Source of the DNA: Cognatishimia sp.
Lineage (GTDB): Bacteria > Pseudomonadota > Alphaproteobacteria > Rhodobacterales > Rhodobacteraceae
Assembly (NCBI GenBank): GCA_013215215.1
Contig: JABSOU010000021.1
Span: forward strand, 1 to 48,937
Length of the DNA: 48,937 nt
Direction of reading: 5' to 3'
Below the pieces are notes generated by a model. The model did no database searches and was not told the origin of the DNA. It worked only from the letters and a program-made list of their open reading frames with translations. A program made the translations under genes and the position numbers. This document shows positions 27,706 through 36,331 of this stretch, piece after piece. The number at the start of each line of letters is the position of its first letter. The first letter of the stretch is position 1.

Positions 27706-28002
27706 ATGGATGACCCGATTTGCCCTCTTTGTGACCGCCCTATTCCGCCTCAGGCCAAGCAAAGCCTGCACCATTTGGTGCCCAAGCTGAAAGGTGGGAA
27801 AGGCGGACCCGTGGTCCTGCTGCATCAGATTTGCCACAATGAGATCCACGCGACGCTGACGGAAGCGGAACTGGCGCGCGAGTATTACACGATAGAGGCG
27901 CTCAGGGCCCACCCGAGGCTCGCCAAATTCATCGCATGGGTCGCCAAACGCCCACCCGATTTTCACTCAAAAACGCCGGGCAAACGGCGCAATAGACGCT
28001 AG
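27706..28002 (+). CDS. Small HNH endonuclease domain protein
   Basis: The 98-residue protein consists of one HNH/beta-beta-alpha-metal module. CPLCDRPIP (zinc knuckle half), LHHLVPKLKGGKGGP (catalytic His) and HQICHNEIHA (second Cys plus metal-binding Asn/His) follow in order, with a basic C-terminal tail. The zinc-binding Cys pairs and the His-Asn-His triad are all present, so it is probably an active metal nuclease. ATG 27706 follows AAAGAG; an open frame extends upstream to 27613 over the divergent MscS start. Its stop overlaps the convergent enoyl-CoA hydratase by CTAG. Biological role unknown. Confidence 0.85.
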   Translation: MDDPICPLCDRPIPPQAKQSLHHLVPKLKGGKGGPVVLLHQICHNEIHATLTEAELAREYYTIEALRAHPRLAKFIAWVAKRPPDFHSKTPGKRRNRR

Positions 28003-28610
28003 CTACAAAGCTCTTTGATTTTGGCTGCCAAAGCTGGATCCGCGGCTAAAACATGCTCTGCAAGATCGCGCGTCGTTGGTAGCAAAGCCTCCGCCTCCAC
28101 GATCCTATCGACCAATCCAAAGTCATAGGCCTCTTGCGCTGCGATCTTCTGCCCACCCATCAGCACCAGTTTCGTGCGCGCCGGACCGATCAAAGCCGCC
28201 ATGCGTTTGGGGTCAGAAGGCTGAGGTAGAAAGCCGAGTTTCATCACCGGATAGAAAAACTTCGCATGGGGCACGGCAACCCGCATGTCACAAGCCAAGG
28301 CCATTCCCATAGCGCCGCCAGCAAGGGTTCCGTTCAAGGCGGCGATTGTCAGGCAGGGCAGTTCCGCGATAGCTCCGGAGAGCCTTTCCCAAACGCCATC
28401 TGTGGCAAGACCAGCCCGCGCTTCGTCCAGATCCGCGCCGGCCGAAAAGACCTTACCGACACCGGTGATCACCAAGGCCCGCGCGTCTTGCGCCGCAAGC
28501 GCGATCTCGGTCAGCTCTTCGAGCATGGCTTTCGTCAGGCTATTGGCCTTGTCAGGACGATTGATCACGACGGTCCAAAAGCCCGCGTCGTCCTTCGTCA
28601 GATCTATCAC
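27999..28610 (-). CDS. Enoyl-CoA hydratase/isomerase family protein
   Basis: The 203-residue crotonase-fold protein has the oxyanion-hole segment VFSAGADLDEA and the second half AGGAMGMALACDMRVA. It is about 55 residues shorter than the usual 260, lacking part of the C-terminal helical trimerisation region. The catalytic Glu pair of classic hydratases is not obvious, so the reaction could be an isomerase-like one. It overlaps the following (upstream) SDR gene by 4 bp, suggesting both act in one fatty-acid or degradation pathway. Confidence 0.87.
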   Translation of the reverse strand: MIDLTKDDAGFWTVVINRPDKANSLTKAMLEELTEIALAAQDARALVITGVGKVFSAGADLDEARAGLATDGVWERLSGAIAELPCLTIAALNGTLAGGAMGMALACDMRVAVPHAKFFYPVMKLGFLPQPSDPKRMAALIGPARTKLVLMGGQKIAAQEAYDFGLVDRIVEAEALLPTTRDLAEHVLAADPALAAKIKELCS

Positions 28611-29356
28611 GCCAAACCTACCTTGGCGCGAATGTCTTCGTCACGAAGCGAAACTTCCGCCCCAAGAAACGCATCTGCCTCTGCTGTGCACATCCAGAGA
28701 AGCGTCTTGGCAGGCCAATCCGGAGGAATATGATCCTCCCAGTCCAGCTGACTGACCGGGTTGATCCCACTGGCCTTGATATCCCGCTGCATCTGCGTCG
28801 CAACGGTGCCCGGAGACAGGCTGATCGCGCGAATACCTTTGTCGCGGGCCTCTTTGTCGGCCATCCGCGTAAGCATCAAAGCCCCGGCCTTTGACGAACA
28901 ATAGTGCGACCAGGCCTCAACAGGCCCATGCGCAGCTCCTGACCCAATCGTCAGGATCGTCCCGCCGCCCTGTTCCATCATCACAGGCATCGCGGCCCGC
29001 ATGCCGTGAAAGACACCCTTGAGATTGACGTCGATCACATGGCCCCAAGCCTCAGGATCCACTTCGGACAGATGGGAAATTGGTTCAATCGCGCCCGCGT
29101 TATTCACGAGCACATCGATGCTGCCAAAGGCCGACACACAGGCCTTCACGGCGGTCTCAACCTCCCAATACCGGCTCACATCGCAGGGAATCGCCAAGGC
29201 CTTTTCGCCCAGCTCTGCCGTCAGATCAGCAATCGCCGTCTCGTTTCGCGCCACGAGCGCCAAATTTGCACCCGCCTCAGCAAAGACTCGCGCAGCGCTT
29301 TCGCCAATGCCACGGCTAGCGCCTGTTATTAATACGGTTTTTCCCTGCAGATCCAT
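28607..29356 (-). CDS. Short-chain dehydrogenase/reductase (SDR)
   Basis: The 249-residue classical SDR has the cofactor motif TGASRGIGES, VNNAGAIEPI, an active-site Ser in LTIGSGAAHG and the YxxxK pair in HYCSSKAGALM. It therefore should oxidise or reduce an alcohol/carbonyl with NAD(P). ATG 29356 is preceded by GAGGGGTGAGCTG, much better than the long upstream frame. It is translationally coupled to the enoyl-CoA hydratase gene. The substrate cannot be read. Confidence 0.92.
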   Translation of the reverse strand: MDLQGKTVLITGASRGIGESAARVFAEAGANLALVARNETAIADLTAELGEKALAIPCDVSRYWEVETAVKACVSAFGSIDVLVNNAGAIEPISHLSEVDPEAWGHVIDVNLKGVFHGMRAAMPVMMEQGGGTILTIGSGAAHGPVEAWSHYCSSKAGALMLTRMADKEARDKGIRAISLSPGTVATQMQRDIKASGINPVSQLDWEDHIPPDWPAKTLLWMCTAEADAFLGAEVSLRDEDIRAKVGLA

Positions 29357-29481
29357 CAGCTCACCCCTCTTGAAAATCCGGCAATTCCCAAGATAGGAGC
29401 GCGAAGTAGCGGGGTCCACCCTTGACCCGCCCAAACCCAAAGCCGACATTAGGGTTAACGAGTTTCTGGAGGGGACGTGTT

Positions 29482-31002
29482 TTGACCCAATCTTATGTTT
29501 CGCGCGGCGCGATTGCTGCCTGCGCTGTTGCTTTCGCCACACCAAGTTTCGCGGATATCACACCATCGGATGTCTGGGGCAGCTGGCAAAGCTATCTGTC
29601 GGGCTTTGATTTGGACATCAAAGCGACCGAAGAACGCTCGGGCGATGATATCTTCATCACCGATCTGTCGATGTCATTCGAGATCCCAGAGGAAGACGGC
29701 ACCATCACGCTGATCTTCCCAGACATGGATTTTGTCAGCCGCGGCGATGGCACGGTAGAGCTGAAATACGGCGCAGACATGCAATTCACCGCGCTGATCG
29801 AAGGCGAGGGTGGCCCCGATAGCCAGGCGACGATCAATGTGGCGCATACAGGCCTTTCGACGATTGCCTCCGGCGAGCCCGAAGACATCACCTACACCTA
29901 TTCTGCGGCGTCCCTGACCTACACAGTCGGCGAAGTGCTCGTGGAAGGCGAACCTCTGTCAGCAATCGGCGCGCAAATCGACGGCGACATTACAGTGACC
30001 GGCATGACCGGCCTTGTAAAAATCGCCACCGAGGGTCTGACATCCATCGAGCAGGACGTCCGCTATGATGGGCTGTCCTATGACATCCGCTTTGTCGCGC
30101 CAGAAGACGAAGGCAGCTTTGTCACAGCTGCGACCATCGAAGATCTGCGCGTGCAATCTGCCTTTTCGATTTCGCAGGATATCGACGTCGAAGATCCTGC
30201 ATCGATCTTTAACGAAGAGCTGAATATCGCGATTGAGATGACCCAAGGGGCATCGGAAACCAGCATGTCTGGCAATGATGGCAACGGGCCATTCTCGTCC
30301 CAATCGTCCTCCTCTTCGGGCGCTTTCGGTATGCTGTTTAACAGCGATGTCTTTGAGGCCTCGATGAGCAGCTTTGATGCAAGCTTCAGCGTTTTTGGCG
30401 AAGAGATTCCGCTGCCGATTTCCGCCGAAATTGGTGAGGCCTCGATGGCGTTTTCGCTGCCTCTGGCCGAGAGTGCAGAGCCTCAAGATTTCTTCCTGGA
30501 TTTCGCCTTTATCGACCTGATGGTCCCAGATCTGTTGTGGAACATCTTTGACCCGGGCGCAGCACTTGATCGTGGTCCGGCGACGGTCAGCCTCGGTCTT
30601 GAGGGCTCCACAAAACTGATGATGGGCGCGTTTAACCCTGAGTTCTTTGAAAGCGACGATGTTCCTGCGACATTGGAGTCCCTGACGCTGACTGATCTTG
30701 AAGTGTCCGTTGCAGGCGCGGAACTGACTGGCGCAGGCGATTTCACCTTCGACAATTCCGACATGGAAAGCTTTGATGGCTTCCCACGCCCTGAGGGCGC
30801 TGCCGACTTCCGTCTGCTCGGGGGCAATCAGCTGCTCGACAGCCTGAATTCCATGGGTCTTGTGTCCGAAGGCGACGCCATGGGCGCGCGCATGATGATG
30901 GGCCTCTTCACCGTCGCAGGACCCGGCGAGGACGAGTTGAACTCGCGCCTTGAGGTCACCGGCGAAGGTCATGTGCTGGCAAACGGCCAACGCCTGCGCT
31001 GA
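29482..31002 (+). CDS. DUF2125 domain secreted protein
   Basis: The 506-residue protein starts at TTG behind a strong GGAGGGG site, in frame from 29422 but better placed here. A signal peptide ending AFATPSFA precedes the mature DITPSDVWGSW. The body is very acidic and rich in beta-strand repeats, as in the DUF2125 family common in Rhodobacterales. Stretches like GNDGNGPFSSQ with SSSSS form a flexible linker near residue 280. Function is unknown; a periplasmic or outer-membrane-associated beta-structured protein is a reasonable guess. A strong terminator follows. Confidence 0.86.
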   Translation: MTQSYVSRGAIAACAVAFATPSFADITPSDVWGSWQSYLSGFDLDIKATEERSGDDIFITDLSMSFEIPEEDGTITLIFPDMDFVSRGDGTVELKYGADMQFTALIEGEGGPDSQATINVAHTGLSTIASGEPEDITYTYSAASLTYTVGEVLVEGEPLSAIGAQIDGDITVTGMTGLVKIATEGLTSIEQDVRYDGLSYDIRFVAPEDEGSFVTAATIEDLRVQSAFSISQDIDVEDPASIFNEELNIAIEMTQGASETSMSGNDGNGPFSSQSSSSSGAFGMLFNSDVFEASMSSFDASFSVFGEEIPLPISAEIGEASMAFSLPLAESAEPQDFFLDFAFIDLMVPDLLWNIFDPGAALDRGPATVSLGLEGSTKLMMGAFNPEFFESDDVPATLESLTLTDLEVSVAGAELTGAGDFTFDNSDMESFDGFPRPEGAADFRLLGGNQLLDSLNSMGLVSEGDAMGARMMMGLFTVAGPGEDELNSRLEVTGEGHVLANGQRLR

Positions 31003-31017
31003 TTTTCCAACCTTTCG

Positions 31018-31052
31018 AAAGGCCGCCTGCATGTTCGGGCGGCCTTTTTCTT
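31018..31052 (+). terminator. Terminator of the DUF2125 gene
   Basis: The stem AAAGGCCGCC / GGGCGGCCTTT lies directly after the stop and is followed by a U-rich run (TTTTTCTTTT) on the plus strand. Confidence 0.88.
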
Positions 31053-31064
31053 TTGCGCAAACCT

Positions 31065-31180
31065 AAAGCGTTTCGCGATAAACCTGAATCACAGGTTGAT
31101 TGAGAAACGCCCACGACATCTAAAGGTTCCGAGCGTTTCGCGGCAAACCTATGTGCCAAGTTTATCGCGAAACGTTTTAT
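31065..31180. repeat. CGTTTCGCGATAAAC palindromic repeat cluster
   Basis: Arms AAAGCGTTTCGCGATAAAC (31065-31083) and GTTTATCGCGAAACGTTTT (31160-31178) are inverted copies with a 15-bp perfect match. A third, direct, diverged arm GCGTTTCGCGGCAAACC lies at 31133-31149. A small hairpin AACCTG / CAGGTT follows the first arm (31081-31097). The cluster sits between the DUF2125 terminator and the tldE start and looks like a mobile palindromic element with an internal expansion. Confidence 0.8.
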
Positions 31181-31240
31181 GCGCCCCTTGAGTCGTGCAG
31201 CCCTGCGGTCTAACTCAAAGGCAACACCCACGGAGGCGAC

Positions 31241-32587
31241 ATGAGCGAGACACTGCAACAGCTGAGCGAAAAGCTTTTGGATATGGCCAAGGCCGCCGGG
31301 GCGGATGCAGCCGATGCCATGGCCGTGCGCGGCACATCTTTGTCCATCGACGTACGTGGCGGGGCGCTTGAGAACGCAGAGCGGTCAGAGGCCACGGATC
31401 TGGGTCTGCGTGTGATGCTGGGGCAAAAGCAGGCCAATATCTCGACCTCAGATGTGCGCGAAGAGACCCTGCGCACAATGGCCGAGCGCGCTGTCGCCAT
31501 GGCGGCTGAGGCACCGGATGATCCCTATATCGGTCTGGCTGACCCCGTCGATATCGCGACAGATTGGGACATCTCAGCTTTTGAGCTATGTGACCCATCA
31601 GGAGAGCCCGCACCTGACGCTTTGCAACGCGACGCAACAGAGGCCGAAGCCGCAGCGCTGGCCTATGAAGGCATCTCGCAAGTACAGTCGGTGTCCGCCG
31701 GCTATGGCCGCACCGACGTTCATCTTGCCGCCAGCAACGGATTTTCAGGTGGCCACGCACGCAGTGATCGCGCGATTTCCTGTGTTGCCATTGCCGGCAC
31801 AGGTGCCGATATGGAACGCGACTACGATTATGACTCGCGCATTTTCCAAAGCGATTTAACCGACCCGCGCACCATCGGCGCAAGCGCTGCCGAGCGCGCC
31901 TTGTCGCGTCAAAACCCAAAACGGCCTCCCACCGGCGCCTATCCTGTGATCTTTGACGAGCGTATCTCTGGCTCTCTCGTTGGGCACCTGATGAGCGCCA
32001 TCAACGGGGCCGCGATTGCGCGTGGCAGCTCCTGGCTGTTGAATGATCTGGGCGCGGAGATCCTGCCAAAGGCGCTTTCGCTGATCGAAGACCCCCGCCG
32101 CGCCCGTACGGCGCGCTCCCGCCCCTTTGACGCCGAAGGCCTGCCAACACGGCAACGCACAATCATCGACAATGGGGTGCTGACAGGTTGGACGCTGGAT
32201 CTGGCCAATGCGCGCAAACTGGGCATGACCAGCACCGCCAGCGCGGCGCGGGGTGTGTCTGGGCCACCTTCGCCGACGTCCTGGAACCTGGCATTGACGC
32301 AGGGCACACAAAGCCGCGACGAGATGATCCGCGAGATGGGCACGGGGCTATTGGTGACGTCGATGATCGGCTCGACGATCAACCCGAACACCGGTGACTA
32401 TTCACGCGGGGCCACCGGCTTTTGGGTGGAAAACGGCGAGATCGCCTATCCCGTGAATGAATGCACGATCGCAGGCAATCTCAAGGACATGATGAAAACC
32501 ATCACCCCTGCCAATGACGCGCGACAGCATCTGTCCAGCGTGGTGCCAAGCCTGCGTGTCGAAGGGCTGACCCTTGCTGGAAACTGA
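31241..32587 (+). CDS. pmbA: TldE/PmbA metallopeptidase subunit
   Basis: The 448-residue protein belongs to the TldD/PmbA family. In E. coli the TldD-TldE heterodimer matures microcin B17 and degrades CcdA. The N-terminal LSIDVRGGALENAERSEATDLGLRV strand-helix (read as ALENAERSEATDLGLRVM), central QRTIIDNGVLTGW and C-terminal SYRGATGFWVENGEI-like (here YSRGATGFWVENGEI) segments match. It lacks the HExxxH zinc site of TldD, as TldE proteins do, so the catalytic partner must be elsewhere. The start codon ATG 31241 follows GGAGG. It overlaps the phosphatase gene by 14 bp. Confidence 0.9.
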   Translation: MSETLQQLSEKLLDMAKAAGADAADAMAVRGTSLSIDVRGGALENAERSEATDLGLRVMLGQKQANISTSDVREETLRTMAERAVAMAAEAPDDPYIGLADPVDIATDWDISAFELCDPSGEPAPDALQRDATEAEAAALAYEGISQVQSVSAGYGRTDVHLAASNGFSGGHARSDRAISCVAIAGTGADMERDYDYDSRIFQSDLTDPRTIGASAAERALSRQNPKRPPTGAYPVIFDERISGSLVGHLMSAINGAAIARGSSWLLNDLGAEILPKALSLIEDPRRARTARSRPFDAEGLPTRQRTIIDNGVLTGWTLDLANARKLGMTSTASAARGVSGPPSPTSWNLALTQGTQSRDEMIREMGTGLLVTSMIGSTINPNTGDYSRGATGFWVENGEIAYPVNECTIAGNLKDMMKTITPANDARQHLSSVVPSLRVEGLTLAGN

Positions 32588-33347
32588 CCTCGACCTTCTG
32601 ATCGCAGCCGCCAAGGAATCCGGTCGCATTGCGACGGGCTTTCACGGCTCATCCTATGAGAAATGGGACAAAGAAGACGGCGCAGGGCCAGTGACAGCGG
32701 CGGATCTTGCCGTGAACCGCATGCTCGAGACCGAACTGCTGGACGCGCGGCCAGACTATGGCTGGCTATCTGAGGAATCCGCACCGCAGTCCGCCCGTCA
32801 GAAGGCTGAATACGTCTTTATCATCGACCCGATTGACGGTACGCGAAGCTTCATCGAAGGCTCTGATACTTGGGCCCATTCTTTGGCTGTTGCGAAAAAC
32901 GGAGAGATCGTGGCAGGCGTGGTCTATCTGCCAAAACGCGATCTGATGTACACAGCATCCAAAGGCAAAGGCGCCTTTTTGAACGGCAAACGGATCACGC
33001 CAAGTCAGCGCGACACGTTGACCGGAGCCAACATCCTCGCAACGCGCCCCAGCTTTGAGCCACGCCACTGGACACGCGTGCCAGATGTGACACGCAACCA
33101 TCGCCCTTCGCTCGCCTATCGCCTCGCTTTGGTGGCTCAGGGGAAATTCGACGCGATGCTCACTCTGCGCGCCACCTGGGAATGGGACATCGCGGCAGGT
33201 GTGCTGATCCTTGAAGAGGCCGGAGCCCAAACCAGCGACAAATACGGCCAGCCCCTGCGGTTCAACAATCCGGACCCGCGACTGGCCGGCATGATCGGGG
33301 CAAACGCGGCCTTGCACAAACAGATCCGCGACGCGCTCGCCACATAA
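32574..33347 (+). CDS. Inositol-monophosphatase family phosphatase (CysQ-like)
   Basis: The 257-residue protein starts at TTG inside the pmbA end. Metal-binding motifs of the lithium-sensitive phosphatases are present: GPVTAADLAVN, LSEESA, DPIDGTRSFIEGSD and WDIAAGVLILEEAGA. It could be an inositol-1-phosphatase or a 3'(2'),5'-bisphosphate nucleotidase (CysQ) that recycles PAP in sulfate assimilation. The motifs alone do not separate these. It is coupled to pmbA and 62 bp ahead of the WaaA-like gene, so an operon towards lpxK is plausible. Confidence 0.88.
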   Translation: MLETDLDLLIAAAKESGRIATGFHGSSYEKWDKEDGAGPVTAADLAVNRMLETELLDARPDYGWLSEESAPQSARQKAEYVFIIDPIDGTRSFIEGSDTWAHSLAVAKNGEIVAGVVYLPKRDLMYTASKGKGAFLNGKRITPSQRDTLTGANILATRPSFEPRHWTRVPDVTRNHRPSLAYRLALVAQGKFDAMLTLRATWEWDIAAGVLILEEAGAQTSDKYGQPLRFNNPDPRLAGMIGANAALHKQIRDALAT

Positions 33348-33409
33348 TCTTGTGAGCCACGCTTAGACTCCTTAGTCTTTGGGCAAACCTACTTCGGGCA
33401 TCATCCTAC

Positions 33410-34627
33410 ATGGCCAAACCGCTCTCACTGACCACCTATCTGGCGCTTGCCCGTCGAGAAAAATCGACCCCTTTGGACCTGAAGCAAGACAGGCCCTCGG
33501 GATATCTGATCTGGCTGCATTGCAACGACGTGCAACGTGCGACAGCGCTGGCGGACTTGGGACAACGGCTGGCCGCTCAGATCGACGCGCAACTTCTGTT
33601 GACGGTGCCCCACGGCAGCACCTGTCCCGTTGGGTTAGAGGAAATCGCAACCTGTGCCTTCGCACCATCAGAGAACGCCGAAGACATCGCAAAGTTCCTG
33701 AACCACTGGCGCCCGGATAGCGCAATCTGGATGGGACGCGAGTTGCGAGCGGGCCTCATACAGGCCACCCATGATACCGGTATCCCCCTATTTCTGATCG
33801 ACGCCGACGACCCAACTCTGACCGCGCGCCCGTCGCGGTGGTTACCCTCGCCCAAACGCGCGGTCTTGCAGATGTTCGACCATATTTTTGCCCGCGAAGA
33901 CGCCGCTGCGCAACGTATCTCGCGGCTGGTGCGTTACACGGCGCCGGTGACTGTCACCGGCCCTCTGATCGAAGAAAACCCTGTCCTGCCATGTAATGCC
34001 GATGATCTTGAGGCACTGAGCGAAACCCTCGTGGCGCGCGCCTGCTGGCTGGCGGCACGCGTGCAGCCAGACGAGTTGCCGCTTGTTCTGGATACGCAGC
34101 GCAGCATCAGCCGCCTTTCGCCCCGAATTTTGCTGATCCTTGTACCCGACTCAGCAAATGACGCCGCAGATTTCCGCAGACTCAGCAGAGACTTAGGGTT
34201 TCATATTGCACAGTGGGACGACGGCGATTTTCCCAGCGAGAAGACGGATATTCTTTTGGCCGAAAACCCAAAGGAACTTGGACTATTCTACCGCATCGCG
34301 CCGATCACCTTTGTCGGGTCTTCGCTAAAGCCCGGCCACGGCGGCCGCGATCCATTTGATGCGGCGGCTTTGGGGTCAGCAGTGCTCTATGGGCCAAGCG
34401 TGCATAACCATCTGAATGCCTACACACGACTGGCCAATGCCCATGCTGCACGCGTCGTGCAAAACGCGCCTTCCTTGGTGCGCGCCCTTGAAGAGCTGAT
34501 GGCACCGGATAAAGTCGCCACTATGGTGCATGCAGGATGGGATACGGTGTCGCAAGGCGCGGGGGTGATCAATCAGATCGTGTCTGACATCTCTGCGGCG
34601 ATTGATAAGGCGGAGGCCAAGACATGA
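33410..34627 (+). CDS. WaaA-like (Kdo transferase family) glycosyltransferase
   Basis: The 405-residue GT-B protein resembles WaaA/KdtA, which adds Kdo to lipid A precursor. The conserved C-terminal part LLILVP..AN, ITFVGSSLKPGHGGRDPFDAAALGSAVLYGP matches well (read as ITFVGSSLKPGHGG). The N-terminal half is diverged. The hydrophobic anchor is missing, and the SVGE motif containing the catalytic Glu is replaced by HCNDVQRA. It lies immediately before and overlaps lpxK, the normal place for waaA in this group. Whether it still transfers Kdo is open; it could be a second, altered family member. Confidence 0.8.
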   Translation: MAKPLSLTTYLALARREKSTPLDLKQDRPSGYLIWLHCNDVQRATALADLGQRLAAQIDAQLLLTVPHGSTCPVGLEEIATCAFAPSENAEDIAKFLNHWRPDSAIWMGRELRAGLIQATHDTGIPLFLIDADDPTLTARPSRWLPSPKRAVLQMFDHIFAREDAAAQRISRLVRYTAPVTVTGPLIEENPVLPCNADDLEALSETLVARACWLAARVQPDELPLVLDTQRSISRLSPRILLILVPDSANDAADFRRLSRDLGFHIAQWDDGDFPSEKTDILLAENPKELGLFYRIAPITFVGSSLKPGHGGRDPFDAAALGSAVLYGPSVHNHLNAYTRLANAHAARVVQNAPSLVRALEELMAPDKVATMVHAGWDTVSQGAGVINQIVSDISAAIDKAEAKT

Positions 34628-35616
34628 GGCCTCCGTCGTTTTGGAACTGGGAACCGCAGCGGTTCAGCCTAAGCAGTATGATGCTCGCCCCGCTCGGGTG
34701 GCTTTATGGTGGGATCACGGCCCGGCGTGTGGCGCGACCGGCCGCGTTCAAAGCGGATATCCCTGTGCTCTGTATTGGCAACCTAAACGCTGGTGGCACA
34801 GGCAAAACTCCAACAGCCATTGCCCTAATTCAACACCTCCACTCCAAAGGACGAACCCCGCATGTGATCTCTCGCGGCTACGGCGGGTCTGCGACAGAGC
34901 TCACGCGAGTCGATGAACGCAAACACAGCGCTGCATTGGTCGGCGATGAGCCGATGTTGCTGGCGGCCTTCGCACCCACCTGGGTTAGCGCCGACCGGAC
35001 CGAAGCCGCAAAGGCCGCGCAAGAGGCAGGGGCCGACTTCATTCTCATGGACGATGGGTTTCAAAACCCCTCGCTGTTTAAGGATGCCTCCATCATCGTT
35101 GCCGACGCCCAGCGCGGCTTTGGCAATGGGCGGTGCATCCCATCTGGTCCCTTACGCGAACCAGTCGCCAAGGGGCTCGCGCGAGGCGATCTCCTGCTGA
35201 CAATCGGTGATACAGCCGCGCAGGCGCAGTTTGACTCTCTTTGGGCATCAAATGTGTCTCTGCCTCAAACGCGGGCGCATCTGGCGCCTTTGCAAACCGG
35301 CATGGATTGGACCGCGACACCGTTTCTGGCTTTTGCGGGCATCGGGTATCCTGAGAAATTTTTCGCCACGCTGCGCGCTCAGGGCGCCACCATCCTGCAG
35401 ACCCATGCATTGGATGATCACCAGCCTTTGACCACCGCATTGCTGCAAAGGATGGAGGCAGATGCGGCCCGTCTTGGCGCGCAACTGGTGACAACGGAAA
35501 AAGACGCTGTCCGACTGCCCGCCGCTTACCGGCGCAAGGTCCTGACCCTACCGGTGCGACTAGAGGTCGAGGACTGGGCTGAAATCGATGCCCTGCTGAA
35601 CAGAATCCTAGAATAA
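34624..35616 (+). CDS. lpxK: Tetraacyldisaccharide 4'-kinase
   Basis: The 330-residue inner-membrane-associated kinase phosphorylates the 4' position of the lipid A disaccharide. It has the P-loop GNLNAGGTGKTPTAIALI near residue 58, the family motif HVISRGYGGS, and DFILMDDGFQNPSL holding the catalytic Asp region. An N-terminal hydrophobic stretch follows PLGWLYGG. The start ATGA overlaps the WaaA-like gene, so the two are coupled, consistent with joint work in lipid A/core assembly. Confidence 0.94.
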   Translation: MRPPSFWNWEPQRFSLSSMMLAPLGWLYGGITARRVARPAAFKADIPVLCIGNLNAGGTGKTPTAIALIQHLHSKGRTPHVISRGYGGSATELTRVDERKHSAALVGDEPMLLAAFAPTWVSADRTEAAKAAQEAGADFILMDDGFQNPSLFKDASIIVADAQRGFGNGRCIPSGPLREPVAKGLARGDLLLTIGDTAAQAQFDSLWASNVSLPQTRAHLAPLQTGMDWTATPFLAFAGIGYPEKFFATLRAQGATILQTHALDDHQPLTTALLQRMEADAARLGAQLVTTEKDAVRLPAAYRRKVLTLPVRLEVEDWAEIDALLNRILE

Positions 35617-35645
35617 AAACGCCCGAGGCTGACCCCGGGCGCAAT
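35617..35645 (-). terminator. Terminator of the dsbA gene
   Basis: The stem GCCCGAGG / CCCCGGGC around a CTGA loop has a TTTTT run on the minus strand. It sits between the convergent lpxK and dsbA stops and mainly serves the minus-strand unit. Confidence 0.75.
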
Positions 35646-35665
35646 CCTTTGTCTGGTTCAGCTGC

Positions 35666-36331
35666 TTACAGCATGCCGTCCAGCAGTTCTTTCATCTCGG
35701 CATAGCTCATGTTGCCGTATTTTGTTCCATTTATCACGAAGGACGGGGTCGAGTTGATATCGTCTCGCGCTGCGTTGGTTTGGAACCACTCAACCAACGT
35801 CTGCGCGCTTTCTTCATTCTGCAGGCAGGCGTTCAGCTCGTCGTCGTTCAGACCTGCGATGCGACCGATCTTGCGCAGCTCATCCGCGATCGCGACCGGC
35901 TCACCGGCACGCGTCCAATCTGCCTGGGTTTTGAACATCAGATCTGTGATGCCAAAGAAACGTTCCTGACCGCCGCAACGGGCAATCATGGATGCCCAAA
36001 GACCAAAGCGATCAAAATAGACCTCACGGAATACAAATTTCACTTTGCCTGTGTCGATATAATCAGCTTTCAGCTGCGGATAGGTGTTCTGGTGAAACGA
36101 TCCACAATGCGGGCAGGTGTAGGACGCATATTCGATCATGGTGATCGGCGCGTTTGCATCGCCTAGCACCATGTCAGGAATGGCTGATGCTGCGGCCTCT
36201 GCGTTCTCAGGCTCTGCCGGGGTTTCGATCTGAGTGACCTCCACCTCGGTCACATTGCCCTGCATCAGGAAATACGCCCCAGCGGCGATAATCGCGGCGA
36301 CAACAATCGCCAGAGGAATCATACGGTTCAT
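35666..36331 (-). CDS. DsbA-family thiol-disulfide oxidoreductase
   Basis: The 221-residue protein has an N-terminal membrane anchor (MIPLAIVVAAIIAAGAYFLM). A thioredoxin fold follows with active site CPHC in YTCPHCGSFHQN and the cis-Pro loop STPSFVING. It should introduce or manage disulfides in the periplasm. The oxidant partner DsbB is not in this window. Its start overlaps the upstream DUF721 stop by 4 bp, so these form one transcriptional unit. Confidence 0.9.
   Translation of the reverse strand: MNRMIPLAIVVAAIIAAGAYFLMQGNVTEVEVTQIETPAEPENAEAAASAIPDMVLGDANAPITMIEYASYTCPHCGSFHQNTYPQLKADYIDTGKVKFVFREVYFDRFGLWASMIARCGGQERFFGITDLMFKTQADWTRAGEPVAIADELRKIGRIAGLNDDELNACLQNEESAQTLVEWFQTNAARDDINSTPSFVINGTKYGNMSYAEMKELLDGML

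Noticed and set aside
29959..31032. 357-codon frame opposite the DUF2125 gene
   Set aside because: Shadow frame; the plus-strand gene has a signal peptide, ribosome site and terminator.
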